Positions 1 through 6,545 are shown, numbered from the stretch's first letter. The stretch is 12,741 nucleotides of DNA from Armatimonadota bacterium (GCA_003695835.1 RFHN01000039.1:1-12741), one strand, 5' to 3'. Notes: generated from the letters alone by a model not told the origin. Translations and numbers: made by a program.

Positions 1-161
1 GGATGAGACCGAACCTTGCGCCATGCCGGGCAATCGTATTTTGCCATCTCTTCCTACGTCAAGAACCGCGACCCCGGCTGCAACCTTTTTGCGATTTGCG
101 GCGTCCAAACTCAAGCGTCTCTTTGTTCGCTCGAATGGGCGCCGAAGAGAGGAACCAAACT

Positions 162-392
162 ATGGCAATGCTGAAGAACCTGAATCGGAATCGGATCACT
201 CGGAAGCGGTTGATGCGGAAGCTCGACTTCCGGCTGACCTCTTGCGCCTACCCGGGCTGCCGGCGCGTCGGTCGGGTCCGGCTGTGGACGGAGGACGGTC
301 GGGCGGTCGCGTTCTGCAAGGTGCACGCGCTTTACGTGGCGGAGCCTGCGGACGACGGCCACAACCGCCGCCTGGGTCCTTTCGACCTTTAA
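162..392 (+). CDS. small basic protein with CX4C...CX2H metal-binding pattern (unknown function)
   Basis: This is a 76-aa protein that I do not recognise. The first 25 residues are strongly basic (NRNRITRKRLMRK), followed by C28-X4-C33, then C52-X2-H55, which together could form one zinc site of zinc-ribbon or treble-clef type. The start at 162 is chosen because AGAGG at 148-152 lies 9 nt upstream. A second ATG two codons later (168) is possible, and a longer form from 135 would read through the Shine-Dalgarno. The gene ends 24 nt before a strong terminator, which supports it being a real transcription unit. The basic N-terminus plus zinc site would fit a nucleic-acid or ribosome-associated protein, but that is inference. 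The 161 bases upstream hold no gene or promoter that I can defend. Confidence 0.6.
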   Translation: MAMLKNLNRNRITRKRLMRKLDFRLTSCAYPGCRRVGRVRLWTEDGRAVAFCKVHALYVAEPADDGHNRRLGPFDL

Positions 393-416
393 GCTAGCCT
401 CGGTTGGAATGGGAGC

Positions 417-448
417 GGGCGGCCTTCGGGCCGCCCCTCTCTTTTTTT
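417..448 (+). terminator. Rho-independent terminator with UUCG tetraloop
   Basis: A perfect 8-bp stem, GGGCGGCC (417-424) with GGCCGCCC (429-436), closes on a TTCG loop and is followed by CTCTC and seven T's (442-448). The U-tract is only on the plus strand, so it ends the 76-aa gene and not the convergent YciI gene. A separate 12-bp palindrome, GCCCGATCGGGC, sits immediately after (449-460) and touches the YciI stop codon. Confidence 0.92.
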
Positions 449-459
449 GCCCGATCGGG

Positions 460-762
460 CTACTGCGGACGAACCGGCGTGTGGGCGCGCTCGCCTACGA
501 CGGTAGTCCAGGGGCGGACGCGCCATCGGCGCACGAGGCCGTTGCGGACGTAGGGATCCGCCTCGGCGAACCGCTTGACGGAATCCTCGTTCTCTGTGTC
601 GAAGAGCAAGACGGCCTGGTCCACCGGATCGCTGAGCGCACCCGCCAAGAGCAGTTCGCCCCGTTCGGCAGCCTCCCAGGCGAGGGCGAGGTGTTCAGCG
701 CGGAATTCGGGTCGTCGTTCGAGGTAGTCCTCAGCGAGGTCGTAGATCAGCAGGAAGTGCAC
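460..762 (-). CDS. YciI family protein
   Basis: A 100-aa protein with the typical YciI (YCII-related, dimeric alpha-beta barrel) layout: an N-terminal beta strand MHFLLIYD, the helix R-x-x-HL at 21-25, the strand GELLLAGAL, and the C-terminal FAEADPYVRNGLV motif followed by R-x-RPW. His24 and Asp69 are the likely conserved His-Asp pair. Family members are small, mostly uncharacterised enzymes or sensors, so no reaction is assigned. The start codon is GTG with no clear Shine-Dalgarno. It begins 23 nt after the guaB stop on the same strand, so it is probably the second gene of a guaB transcript and may depend on it for translation. Confidence 0.85.
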   Translation of the reverse strand: MHFLLIYDLAEDYLERRPEFRAEHLALAWEAAERGELLLAGALSDPVDQAVLLFDTENEDSVKRFAEADPYVRNGLVRRWRVRPWTTVVGERAHTPVRPQ

Positions 763-785
763 GGTTCGAGTATGGCGCGGGGCGC

Positions 786-2258
786 TTAGTCTTCGTCGCT
801 CCCGAACGCGGGCGCGGAGTAGTTCGGGGGTTCCTTGGTGATCCAGACGTCGTGCGGATGGGATTCCCGCAAGCCGGCGTTCGTGATCTGGATGAATTCG
901 GCCTTCTCGCGCAACTCTTGCAGGTTTGCGGCGCCGACATATCCCATACCCGAACGGATTCCGCCTACGAGCTGTACCATCGTTTCATGCAGCGGGCCTT
1001 TGTAGGGCACGCGCCCCTCGACGCCCTCCGGAACGATGGCGGCGCCCTCTTTGATGGCGAAGTAGCGGTCGGAACTTCCCTGCTTCATCGCGCCGACGCT
1101 GCCCATGCCGCGATAGACCTTGTAGGCTCGGTTGCGATACATTTCGATATCGCCGGGGCTTTCGTCGCAGCCGGCGAACATGTTGCCCATCATGACCGCG
1201 CTGGCGCCGGCAGCCAGACACTTCAGAATGTCGCCGCTTGACCGGACTCCGCCGTCGGCAATCGTGGTAACCCCGAGCTTGAGCGCGGCCTGCGCGCATT
1301 CGAGGACGGCGCTGAACTGAGGAACTCCGACGCCCGCGACGACTCGCGTCGTGCAGATGCTGCCGGCACCGATACCGACGCGAAGGCAGTCCGCACCAAG
1401 ATCGGCCAACTCTTTGACGCCGGCTTCGTCTACCACATTGCCGGCAACGACAGGGAGGTCGGGCAGTTTCTGTTTCAGCATTTTTAGGCATTCCATGACG
1501 CCTCTGCTGTGCCCGTGTGCGGCGTCAATCACGATGAAGTCCACGCCTGCGTCTTGCAGTGCCTTCGCACGCTCGTACGGTTGGCGGAGCGCTCCGATGG
1601 CTGCGCCGACGACGAGGCGTCCCTTGGAATCCTTCGTGGCGTTCGGGTGCTGCTTGACCTTCAGGATGTCCTTGATCGTGATCAGGCCTTGGAGTTTGCC
1701 GTGTTCATCCACGAGGGGGAGCTTCTCGATTCGATGTTCCTGGAGAATTGCTTGCGCCTGTTCGAGCGTTGTGCCGACCTTGCCGGTGATCAGCTTGCCC
1801 GAGGTCATCCGATCGCGAATCGGTCGGCTGAAATCGGTTTCAAAGCGGATGTCGCGGTTCGTGAGGATTCCGACGAGTGTGCCCTCTTCGTCGGTAATCG
1901 GGACGCCGCTGATGTGGTAGCGCTCCATGATGGCGAGAGCGTCCTGGATCGTGTCGTCTGGGCTGAGGCGGATCGGGTTGTGGATGATTCCGTGCTCGCT
2001 CCGCTTGACGCGATCCACCATGTCCGCTTGGTCTTCGATGGACATGTTCCGGTGAATGACGCCCACTCCGCCTTCGCGCGCCATTGCGATCGCCATTCGG
2101 GCTTCGGTAACCGTGTCCATCGGAGCGGAGACCAGGGGAACGTGCAGCCGAATCCCAGGGAGCAACTCGGTGGAGGTGTCAACCTCGTGGGGCAGGACCT
2201 CGGTCCGCTTCGGTTGCAGGAGCACATCGTCAAAACTGAGTTTGACCGGGAACGTCAC
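786..2258 (-). CDS. guaB: IMP dehydrogenase
   Basis: Inosine-5'-monophosphate dehydrogenase catalyses the NAD-dependent oxidation of IMP to XMP, the committed step of guanine nucleotide synthesis in the cytoplasm. The 490-aa length is normal. Visible signatures are the N-terminal SFDDVLLQP, a CBS-domain pair at about 92-200 (regulatory, nucleotide-binding), the IMP-binding loop GAGSICTTR with catalytic Cys302, the phosphate site DGGVRSSGD at 335-343, and the flap MGSVGAMKQGSSDRYF with Arg398-Tyr399. The loop reads GIGAGS where GIGPGS is usual; this is probably neutral. The start is GTG at 2258, chosen because AGAGG lies 6 nt upstream and the next upstream ATG is out of frame. It leads the guaB-yciI unit and is divergent from the thioredoxin-like gene, with 148 bp between them. 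Confidence 0.97.
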   Translation of the reverse strand: MTFPVKLSFDDVLLQPKRTEVLPHEVDTSTELLPGIRLHVPLVSAPMDTVTEARMAIAMAREGGVGVIHRNMSIEDQADMVDRVKRSEHGIIHNPIRLSPDDTIQDALAIMERYHISGVPITDEEGTLVGILTNRDIRFETDFSRPIRDRMTSGKLITGKVGTTLEQAQAILQEHRIEKLPLVDEHGKLQGLITIKDILKVKQHPNATKDSKGRLVVGAAIGALRQPYERAKALQDAGVDFIVIDAAHGHSRGVMECLKMLKQKLPDLPVVAGNVVDEAGVKELADLGADCLRVGIGAGSICTTRVVAGVGVPQFSAVLECAQAALKLGVTTIADGGVRSSGDILKCLAAGASAVMMGNMFAGCDESPGDIEMYRNRAYKVYRGMGSVGAMKQGSSDRYFAIKEGAAIVPEGVEGRVPYKGPLHETMVQLVGGIRSGMGYVGAANLQELREKAEFIQITNAGLRESHPHDVWITKEPPNYSAPAFGSDED

Positions 2259-2337
2259 GCTCGACCTCTCGTCATGGGTTCCCGCTGATTATGGCACGGC
2301 CGCCCCGGCGATTGCGCTACCCGTAAAGGATACCGGA

Positions 2338-2367
2338 TTTATCGCACAACCTATACAAATCTGGCAA
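2338..2367 (-). promoter_or_regulatory. candidate sigma70-type promoter of guaB
   Basis: Read on the minus strand, TTGCCA (2362-2367, five of six to the -35 consensus) is separated by 18 bp from GATAAA (2338-2343, four of six to the -10 consensus). The stretch is locally AT-rich within a GC-rich window and lies about 80 bp upstream of the GTG start. I see no purine riboswitch fold or PurR-like operator. An 8-bp direct repeat ATTGCGCT (2311-2318 and 2382-2389) flanks the promoter; its meaning is unknown. Confidence 0.4.
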
Positions 2368-2406
2368 CTTTACTTAAGCGAATTGCGCTGATCGCCTGTA
2401 GAGTGA

Positions 2407-2994
2407 ATGTTGATGTTCCGAAAGGGCGGCGCAACCAAGCTTCTGACGTGGGCGGCAATGTTCGCTCTCTGGGTGGTGCTGCTGGCTGCTTGGGCGATTC
2501 AGCTTGGGCTACGGCCAGCCGAGTCTCACGAAGAGCAACCGAAAGCGGCCAGTTTCTTCTCCAAGCTGGATCCGCCGATTGGATATAGGGTAAATCTCCC
2601 TGACAAGGACGTGTTTGGATCCCCGATTCGCAAGGAAGACTCGGAGGTAGTGGACGTGCTCTTGATCACGGCGGGCACCTGCAACAGCTGCGCCAAGAAC
2701 AAGATCCACCCTGAAGAGCTGGCTGCCGAGAACTTCTCGCAGGTGATCCTCGTGTTCCGGTCGTCGGAGCGGGAGGTACGAGAACACTTCGGCAAGGGTC
2801 GAAGGGATCTCCGGTACGTGGCGGACCCGGACGGCGCCATCACGCGGGGATTGAACGCGTATTTCACTCCGCGCTTCTACGCTCTCGATCGAAGCCACAC
2901 CTTGCGGAAGTTGCAATCGGCTCCGATGGAGAAGCTGTTCGAGGACCGCGCGTTATTCCAACTCTCAAAGGGAGACAACAAGAATGCGAAATAG
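2407..2994 (+). CDS. membrane-anchored thioredoxin-like protein with CNSC motif
   Basis: A 195-aa protein with an uncleaved-looking N-terminal membrane segment (about 12-34) and then a domain that should face the periplasm or outside. Within it, the strand VVDVLLITAGTC leads to a Cys92-Asn-Ser-Cys95 CXXC motif. The later LRYVADPDG and TPRFYALD (Pro155 in the cis-Pro position) fit a thioredoxin/AhpC-TSA (redoxin) fold. The active-site dipeptide NS is unusual compared with GP or PH, so the redox role (oxidant, reductant or peroxidase-like) cannot be read directly. The 3' end overlaps the prepilin gene by 11 nt, so the two are likely co-translated. The start is uncertain: ATG at 2407 has no Shine-Dalgarno, while ATG at 2413 lies 8 nt after TAGAGT (2399-2404), the same spacing as at the acyl-CoA dehydrogenase start. 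Confidence 0.75.
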   Translation: MLMFRKGGATKLLTWAAMFALWVVLLAAWAIQLGLRPAESHEEQPKAASFFSKLDPPIGYRVNLPDKDVFGSPIRKEDSEVVDVLLITAGTCNSCAKNKIHPEELAAENFSQVILVFRSSEREVREHFGKGRRDLRYVADPDGAITRGLNAYFTPRFYALDRSHTLRKLQSAPMEKLFEDRALFQLSKGDNKNAK

Positions 2995-3553
2995 AGCGAT
3001 GACCATGGTTGAGGTATTGAGCGTCACGGCGATCCTTGCTCTGCTGTCCGCTCTGATGTATCCCATCATCCGGGGGCAGATCGGTCGCGCGAAGGTGGCT
3101 CAGTGCGTGAGCAAACTGCGGCAAGTACACACGGCGATCATGCTGTACCGCGAGAACCAGTCGGAGACGGTCCCGTATGGGTACTCGGACGAGATGGGTC
3201 TGCCGCCTCAGGCGATGTATACGCTGGTCCAAGGGGGGTATCTCACGCGCGAGGACGTAACTTGCTCTCTCGGCTATTATCCGGGGCCGGGCAAGCCTGG
3301 CGTGTTCCACGTCTTCTGGTCCCCTCGCGAGCTGGGAAGCGCGGCCCAGCAGTGGCTTCGTTACGTCCAATCCCGCAAGGAGAAGGCGGTGTTGGTTACG
3401 GATATGAACCACGATCCAGCGTCATCCATTATGTCTTCCTATGAAGAACATCTCGGGATTGGCGTGTATCTCGATGGCCACGTGAGCGTGTATCGCAAGA
3501 CTGGCCTGATGTACCACCCATCCTGGTGGGACGATTTGGGCGGAGACGAGTGA
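2984..3553 (+). CDS. type IV prepilin-like protein (pseudopilin)
   Basis: A 189-aa protein with a class III signal: a short basic leader MRNRA, then MTMVEVL running into a hydrophobic helix up to about residue 30. Prepilin peptidase would cut after Ala5, leaving Glu at mature position +5, as required for pilin assembly. Gly is the usual residue before the cut; Ala is the less common alternative. The C-terminal HLGIGVYLDGHVSVY resembles the H-Xn-DG ending of prepilin-like proteins abundant in Armatimonadota and Planctomycetes. There are only two cysteines (41 and 94), which could form one disulfide. AAGGGAG at 2968-2974 lies 9 nt before the ATG. Its overlap with the upstream thioredoxin-like gene suggests that gene acts on this product or its neighbours. 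It is probably an exported pseudopilin rather than a major pilin. Confidence 0.85.
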   Translation: MRNRAMTMVEVLSVTAILALLSALMYPIIRGQIGRAKVAQCVSKLRQVHTAIMLYRENQSETVPYGYSDEMGLPPQAMYTLVQGGYLTREDVTCSLGYYPGPGKPGVFHVFWSPRELGSAAQQWLRYVQSRKEKAVLVTDMNHDPASSIMSSYEEHLGIGVYLDGHVSVYRKTGLMYHPSWWDDLGGDE

Positions 3554-3585
3554 ATCCGCCGGCTCTCATTTCCTATTCATATCAG

Positions 3586-3608
3586 AAAGGAGGATCATGG
3601 AAACATGA
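3586..3608 (+). promoter_or_regulatory. strong Shine-Dalgarno with an overlapping three-codon start-stop ORF
   Basis: AAAGGAGG (3586-3593) is the best ribosome-binding site in the window apart from that of the 171-aa membrane gene. An ATG at 3597 is only 3 nt away and reads Met-Glu-Thr-stop. Its TGA overlaps the ATG of the cysteine-rich gene (ATGA at 3605-3608), which itself lies 11 nt from the Shine-Dalgarno. The ribosome might use either ATG, or terminate and restart; the second use would couple the two. The arrangement may also be chance. Confidence 0.35.
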
Positions 3609-3955
3609 AACAGCAACTGAAGAAACTGGCGTTGCTCGCGGTGGCGGCAGCCATTGCGATCGGCGCACCGCACGCTGTCGCAAGCCTCGGGGAGTTCTGC
3701 TTTGAGGATTGTCCCCGAGTGGACGCACATTGCCCAGGCGACTGCATGCCTTGGAACATGTGGTCCGTCACGGAGTGCTCGGACTGGCCTGGCCTGATCT
3801 GCTGCGAGTGCTGGTACGGCGTGCTCTACTGCCAATGCCCGGACGGCAGCATCCAGTCCTTTGGCTTCCAGGGAGGGCGGCAGGGCCCAGGCATCTGCCA
3901 CCGCTCCACGAACATTGAGGGCTGCATCTTCTCGGGCGAGGTAAAGTACAACTAA
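3605..3955 (+). CDS. secreted cysteine-rich protein, 12 cysteines (unknown family)
   Basis: A 116-aa protein with a clear Sec signal peptide: basic MKQQLKK, hydrophobic core 8-20, and an A-V-A cleavage site after residue 27. The mature part of 89 residues carries 12 cysteines, at 32, 36, 43, 47, 58, 66, 67, 69, 76, 78, 98 and 107. The first four form a symmetrical CX3CX6CX3C block and the middle has ICCEC and YCQC. It is also rich in Trp and Gly. An even, dense cysteine set in an exported protein points to a disulfide-stabilised fold or a metal or cofactor site; I do not recognise the family. It lies between the prepilin gene (51 nt upstream) and a membrane-anchored protein gene (22 nt downstream), in the same cassette as a thioredoxin-like protein that could form or isomerise its disulfides. 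Confidence 0.75.
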   Translation: MKQQLKKLALLAVAAAIAIGAPHAVASLGEFCFEDCPRVDAHCPGDCMPWNMWSVTECSDWPGLICCECWYGVLYCQCPDGSIQSFGFQGGRQGPGICHRSTNIEGCIFSGEVKYN

Positions 3956-3977
3956 CAGAACTGAGGCATCGAAACTC

Positions 3978-4637
3978 ATGGTAACGCCGAGAAGGGTTGA
4001 AAGAAAACTGGGGTCGCCGATCCTGCTGGTGGCTGGAGCGGTGTCCTTCGCCGTCCTCGTTTGGATGGCGTTGGCATCGCTCCGCAAGCCAGACCTGGAA
4101 GGGATCGCGCAGTCTGCTATCCAAGCCACGCTCAACAACGATCCCGATGCGTACTACGAACTATTGATGGATCGGGAAAAGGAGATGCTCTCCAGGGAGC
4201 AGTTCCGGAAGCTCTGGGAAATCTCCGTCGAGCCCCGCCTGAGCGGATTCCGCGCCACGGGGAAGATTGAGACTCACGACAACGAGTTTCAAGCCCTCGC
4301 CGTCGTTCGCCTAACGAATGACAAGGGAACGGAGTTGACCTACGCGGTGAACTCGGACCTTACCGACCAATGGGCCGGCGTGAAGACGACATCCGTTCTC
4401 ACGGCAGCCTGGCTGGCGGAACAGTTGACCAGGGCGCCCGGCACGCCGGAGGACGAGGTGGACGCGCTCGAGTCATGGGTCACGGGACTCACCGAGGACC
4501 TTCCGAAACTTCGCGAGGCCGGCATCACGTCCATCCCGAATCCGGAGACGCACAAGCCCATCCCGCTGGACAAGCTACTGGAGATCTGGCAGGGGTTCCT
4601 GGCGGAGGCGGCGAGGCACGATTCGGGCGAGGCGTAG
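3978..4637 (+). CDS. membrane-anchored protein of unknown function
   Basis: A 219-aa protein with a basic N-terminus (TPRRVERK), one membrane segment at about 13-35 and a soluble remainder. The segment around 41-125 (a helix with NNDPDAYYELLMDRE, then strands in EPRLSGFRATGKIET, FQALAVVRLT and TELTYAVN) recalls the NTF2-like/SnoaL layout seen in small anchored lipoprotein-like proteins, but I cannot assign it firmly. The C-terminal third (about 145-219) looks helical and acidic. The start follows GAGG (3963-3966) at 11 nt, and no better start exists nearby. It is the last gene of the four-gene exported cassette, and the acyl-ACP reductase homologue starts 41 nt later. Confidence 0.75.
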   Translation: MVTPRRVERKLGSPILLVAGAVSFAVLVWMALASLRKPDLEGIAQSAIQATLNNDPDAYYELLMDREKEMLSREQFRKLWEISVEPRLSGFRATGKIETHDNEFQALAVVRLTNDKGTELTYAVNSDLTDQWAGVKTTSVLTAAWLAEQLTRAPGTPEDEVDALESWVTGLTEDLPKLREAGITSIPNPETHKPIPLDKLLEIWQGFLAEAARHDSGEA

Positions 4638-4661
4638 CAACTCGCGGTCGGGCGCGTCGTG

Positions 4662-4667
4662 TAGAAT
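4662..4667 (+). promoter_or_regulatory. candidate -10 box (TAGAAT) close to the AAR-like start codon
   Basis: TAGAAT matches five of six -10 bases and ends 11 nt before the ATG at 4679. No -35 hexamer is visible at 16-18 bp, and the short leader GGCGGACGGCA has no convincing Shine-Dalgarno. If used, the mRNA would have a leader of only a few bases. The alternative is read-through from the upstream cassette. Confidence 0.3.
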
Positions 4668-4678
4668 GGCGGACGGCA

Positions 4679-5785
4679 ATGACGCCGTTCGCCTTCGTGA
4701 TCCATCCCATTGATGCCCGCCGCGACGTGGCGCGGAAGTATCCCATCGCGCGATACCTGCCGGAGCCGGTCATCGAGTGGTTCCTGAAGCGGAAAAGCGC
4801 GCAGGTGCTCAGCGAGATCAAGGGGATCCGTAGCGCGACGGGCGCGGAAACGAAGGGTTGGTTCATCGGCTGCCCGCTGACGCCGAAGATGATGCTCGAG
4901 CTGCCGCTCGACTTTGTCTATGACAAGATTCTGGAATGTTGCGAGCTTGCGGCCGATCTGGGCGCCAAGATCATCGGCCTGGGCGCGTTTACGGCTGTCG
5001 TGGGCGACGGCGGTGAAACGATTGCCAAGCGAAGCCCCATTCCCGTAACCACAGGAAACAGCTACACGGTGGCGACGGCGATGGACGGCGCCATGGAAGC
5101 GGCGAAACTCCTCGGCATCCAACCAAGCCAAGCAGTGCTGGCGGTGGTCGGCGCGACTGGCTCGATCGGCCGAACCTGCGCAATCCTGATGGCGCCCTCG
5201 TTCGCCAAAACGATCCTGGTCGGTAGAGACTACGAACGAACGGCCGCCGTCGCGAGCGAAGCCAGCAAGGCGGGTGGGAATGTGGAGGCAACGACCGACA
5301 TCGAGCGAATCCGGGAGGCCGACGTAATCGTCACCGTAACCAGCGCCGGCGGAGCGTTGATCGAGCCCCACATGCTGAAGAGCGGGAGCGTCATCTGCGA
5401 CGTCGCACGCCCCCGCGATGTAAGCCTACGCGTCGCCCAAGAGCGGAAGGACGTGCTCGTGATCGAGGGTGGGGTCGTCGAGGTGCCGGGCGAGGTGGAC
5501 TTTGGCTTCAACTTCGGCTTTCCGCCGAAAACCGCGTACGCCTGCATGAGCGAGACTATGCTCTTGGCCCTCGAGAATCGTCCGGAGCCCTTCACAGTGG
5601 GCAAGACCGTTTCACCCGACCAAGTGCGGGAGATCGAGCAGCTGGCGCAAAAGCATGGATTCCACTTGGCTGGATTTCGAAGCTTCGAGAAACCCGTGAG
5701 CGAGGAGACGATTCGCGAGGTTCTTCGGCACGTGAAACGCTCCGAGTCGCTCACCGCGCGAGTCGAGGCAGCTCCCGAGGCGTAG
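4679..5785 (+). CDS. long-chain acyl-ACP reductase (AAR)-like oxidoreductase
   Basis: This 368-aa protein resembles cyanobacterial AAR, which reduces fatty acyl-ACP (or acyl-CoA) to the aldehyde with NADPH through a cysteine thioester. Matching blocks in order are: ATG.ETKGWFIGCPLTP (about 53-69; substrate-side domain), GAKIIGLGAFTAVV (95-108), TTGNSYT (124-130), the Rossmann loop VVGATGSIGR (156-165), VIEGGVVE (261-268) and KTAYACMSETML (284-295). Cys289 falls where the active-site cysteine of the Synechococcus enzyme lies, as I recall that sequence. It is about 27 residues longer than that enzyme, mostly as a C-terminal tail. Automatic pipelines may call it shikimate/quinate dehydrogenase. 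No aldehyde-deformylating oxygenase is in the window, so alkane production is not implied; a fatty aldehyde, alcohol or wax ester use is possible. Its 3' end overlaps the convergent membrane gene by 35 bp. The start is the only sensible ATG, though it lacks a Shine-Dalgarno. Confidence 0.82.
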   Translation: MTPFAFVIHPIDARRDVARKYPIARYLPEPVIEWFLKRKSAQVLSEIKGIRSATGAETKGWFIGCPLTPKMMLELPLDFVYDKILECCELAADLGAKIIGLGAFTAVVGDGGETIAKRSPIPVTTGNSYTVATAMDGAMEAAKLLGIQPSQAVLAVVGATGSIGRTCAILMAPSFAKTILVGRDYERTAAVASEASKAGGNVEATTDIERIREADVIVTVTSAGGALIEPHMLKSGSVICDVARPRDVSLRVAQERKDVLVIEGGVVEVPGEVDFGFNFGFPPKTAYACMSETMLLALENRPEPFTVGKTVSPDQVREIEQLAQKHGFHLAGFRSFEKPVSEETIREVLRHVKRSESLTARVEAAPEA

Positions 5786-6545
5786 TTTGATAAGGCATTT
5801 GGAGAGTGCGCCGCACATGACGCCTCGCTTCCCACTCCGTCCTCGTGTCTCGCGTTAGTTCTTGGACCCGCAGTTCCCATCGCCGCTCGTATTGATCCTC
5901 CTCTACGGCATCCAGGACCTCTTGCAGGTGCTGGCTCCGGTATTTTCCGACTCTTTCCAATTGTCCAGAGGCGGATGCTGGATCCGGCTCCGTTGAGTCG
6001 TCCTTTGGAACTGCTCCCGTGAGCGCAAAGAACGCATAGCATGTGAGTATCAGAACGCCGAAGAACTCCGCAAGCCCCCTCCAGGTTATCCATTCCAGAG
6101 TGTCATCGTGTTCGTCATGGCACCAAATGGACCAAACAGCCTCGAAGTTGGCGCGCGGGATGAACACCAAGAAGATTGGCCAGCCTGAGCCTCTCGCGTT
6201 TCGCAGCCGGTGCCAAACTGCCCAAAGCATAATGAATCCCCACAACAGGCCGTACGCTGCTAAAACGTAATAGGGCCAGACGGGTCTTCGGTACCAGGCC
6301 GGCGGAAGGATCCCATCGTTTTGGTCTGGCCTGGCGAACGGAAGACAATGCAGCAAGATGATGAGCAGTACTATGGAGGCCAAGTAAAGCAACACGAACT
6401 GCTCGCGAGTCAGGCCGCGCTCCCGAACGGCGGCCAAGAACTCTCGGAGGCCGGGAGGCGAGCCCATCGGCTCTTGCTCGACGGCGGGCGGTGGCTCCGC
6501 GCCTTCTCTCGTCGTTCCCCTCCATCTGCGGGAGTGCATGGTCAT
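5751..6545 (-). CDS. multi-pass membrane protein with charged C-terminal tail (DUF805-like motif)
   Basis: A 264-aa protein. After a cytosolic-looking, Pro- and Arg-rich N-terminus (1-45) come hydrophobic segments at about 50-68, 91-112, a weaker one at 122-140, and 158-178. The stretch after the second helix, WHRLRNARGSGWPIFLVFIPRAN (split: RLRN at 113-116, then GWPIFLVFIP at 121-130), resembles the R-L-x-D/N-x-G...(I/V)P core of DUF805 membrane proteins and the same region of the next gene upstream. Residues 195-264 are highly charged and probably helical. The start is ATG at 6545; GGAAGG lies 12 nt upstream, which is long, and the next ATG is at 6539. It is the last gene of the unit that begins with the acyl-CoA dehydrogenase, and its end overlaps the AAR-like gene on the other strand. 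Function unknown. Confidence 0.7.
   Translation of the reverse strand: MTMHSRRWRGTTREGAEPPPAVEQEPMGSPPGLREFLAAVRERGLTREQFVLLYLASIVLLIILLHCLPFARPDQNDGILPPAWYRRPVWPYYVLAAYGLLWGFIMLWAVWHRLRNARGSGWPIFLVFIPRANFEAVWSIWCHDEHDDTLEWITWRGLAEFFGVLILTCYAFFALTGAVPKDDSTEPDPASASGQLERVGKYRSQHLQEVLDAVEEDQYERRWELRVQELTRDTRTEWEARRHVRRTLQMPYQTTPRELPRLAR

Noticed and set aside
409..789. A 126-codon plus-strand reading frame opposite the YciI gene
   Set aside because: It is antisense to a clear YciI protein, has no recognisable product, and includes the terminator stem and loop in its first codons.
1509..2288. A 259-codon plus-strand reading frame opposite guaB
   Set aside because: It is a GC-rich shadow of guaB; its sequence has no family features and no Shine-Dalgarno.
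2311..2389. Direct repeat ATTGCGCT at 2311-2318 and 2382-2389 as a regulator site
   Set aside because: Only 8 bp, two copies about 71 bp apart, not palindromic. It may be chance; noted under the guaB promoter only.
4370..4678. An N-terminal extension of the AAR-like protein from an upstream in-frame start
   Set aside because: It would overlap the 219-aa gene in another frame, reads as Arg/Gly-rich noise, and AAR proteins begin close to MTPFAFVIHP.
4340..5371. A 343-codon minus-strand reading frame across the AAR-like gene
   Set aside because: It spans two plus-strand genes and their spacer, with the amino-acid mix of a frame shadow (Arg- and Ser-rich). The plus-strand genes have family matches or membrane segments.
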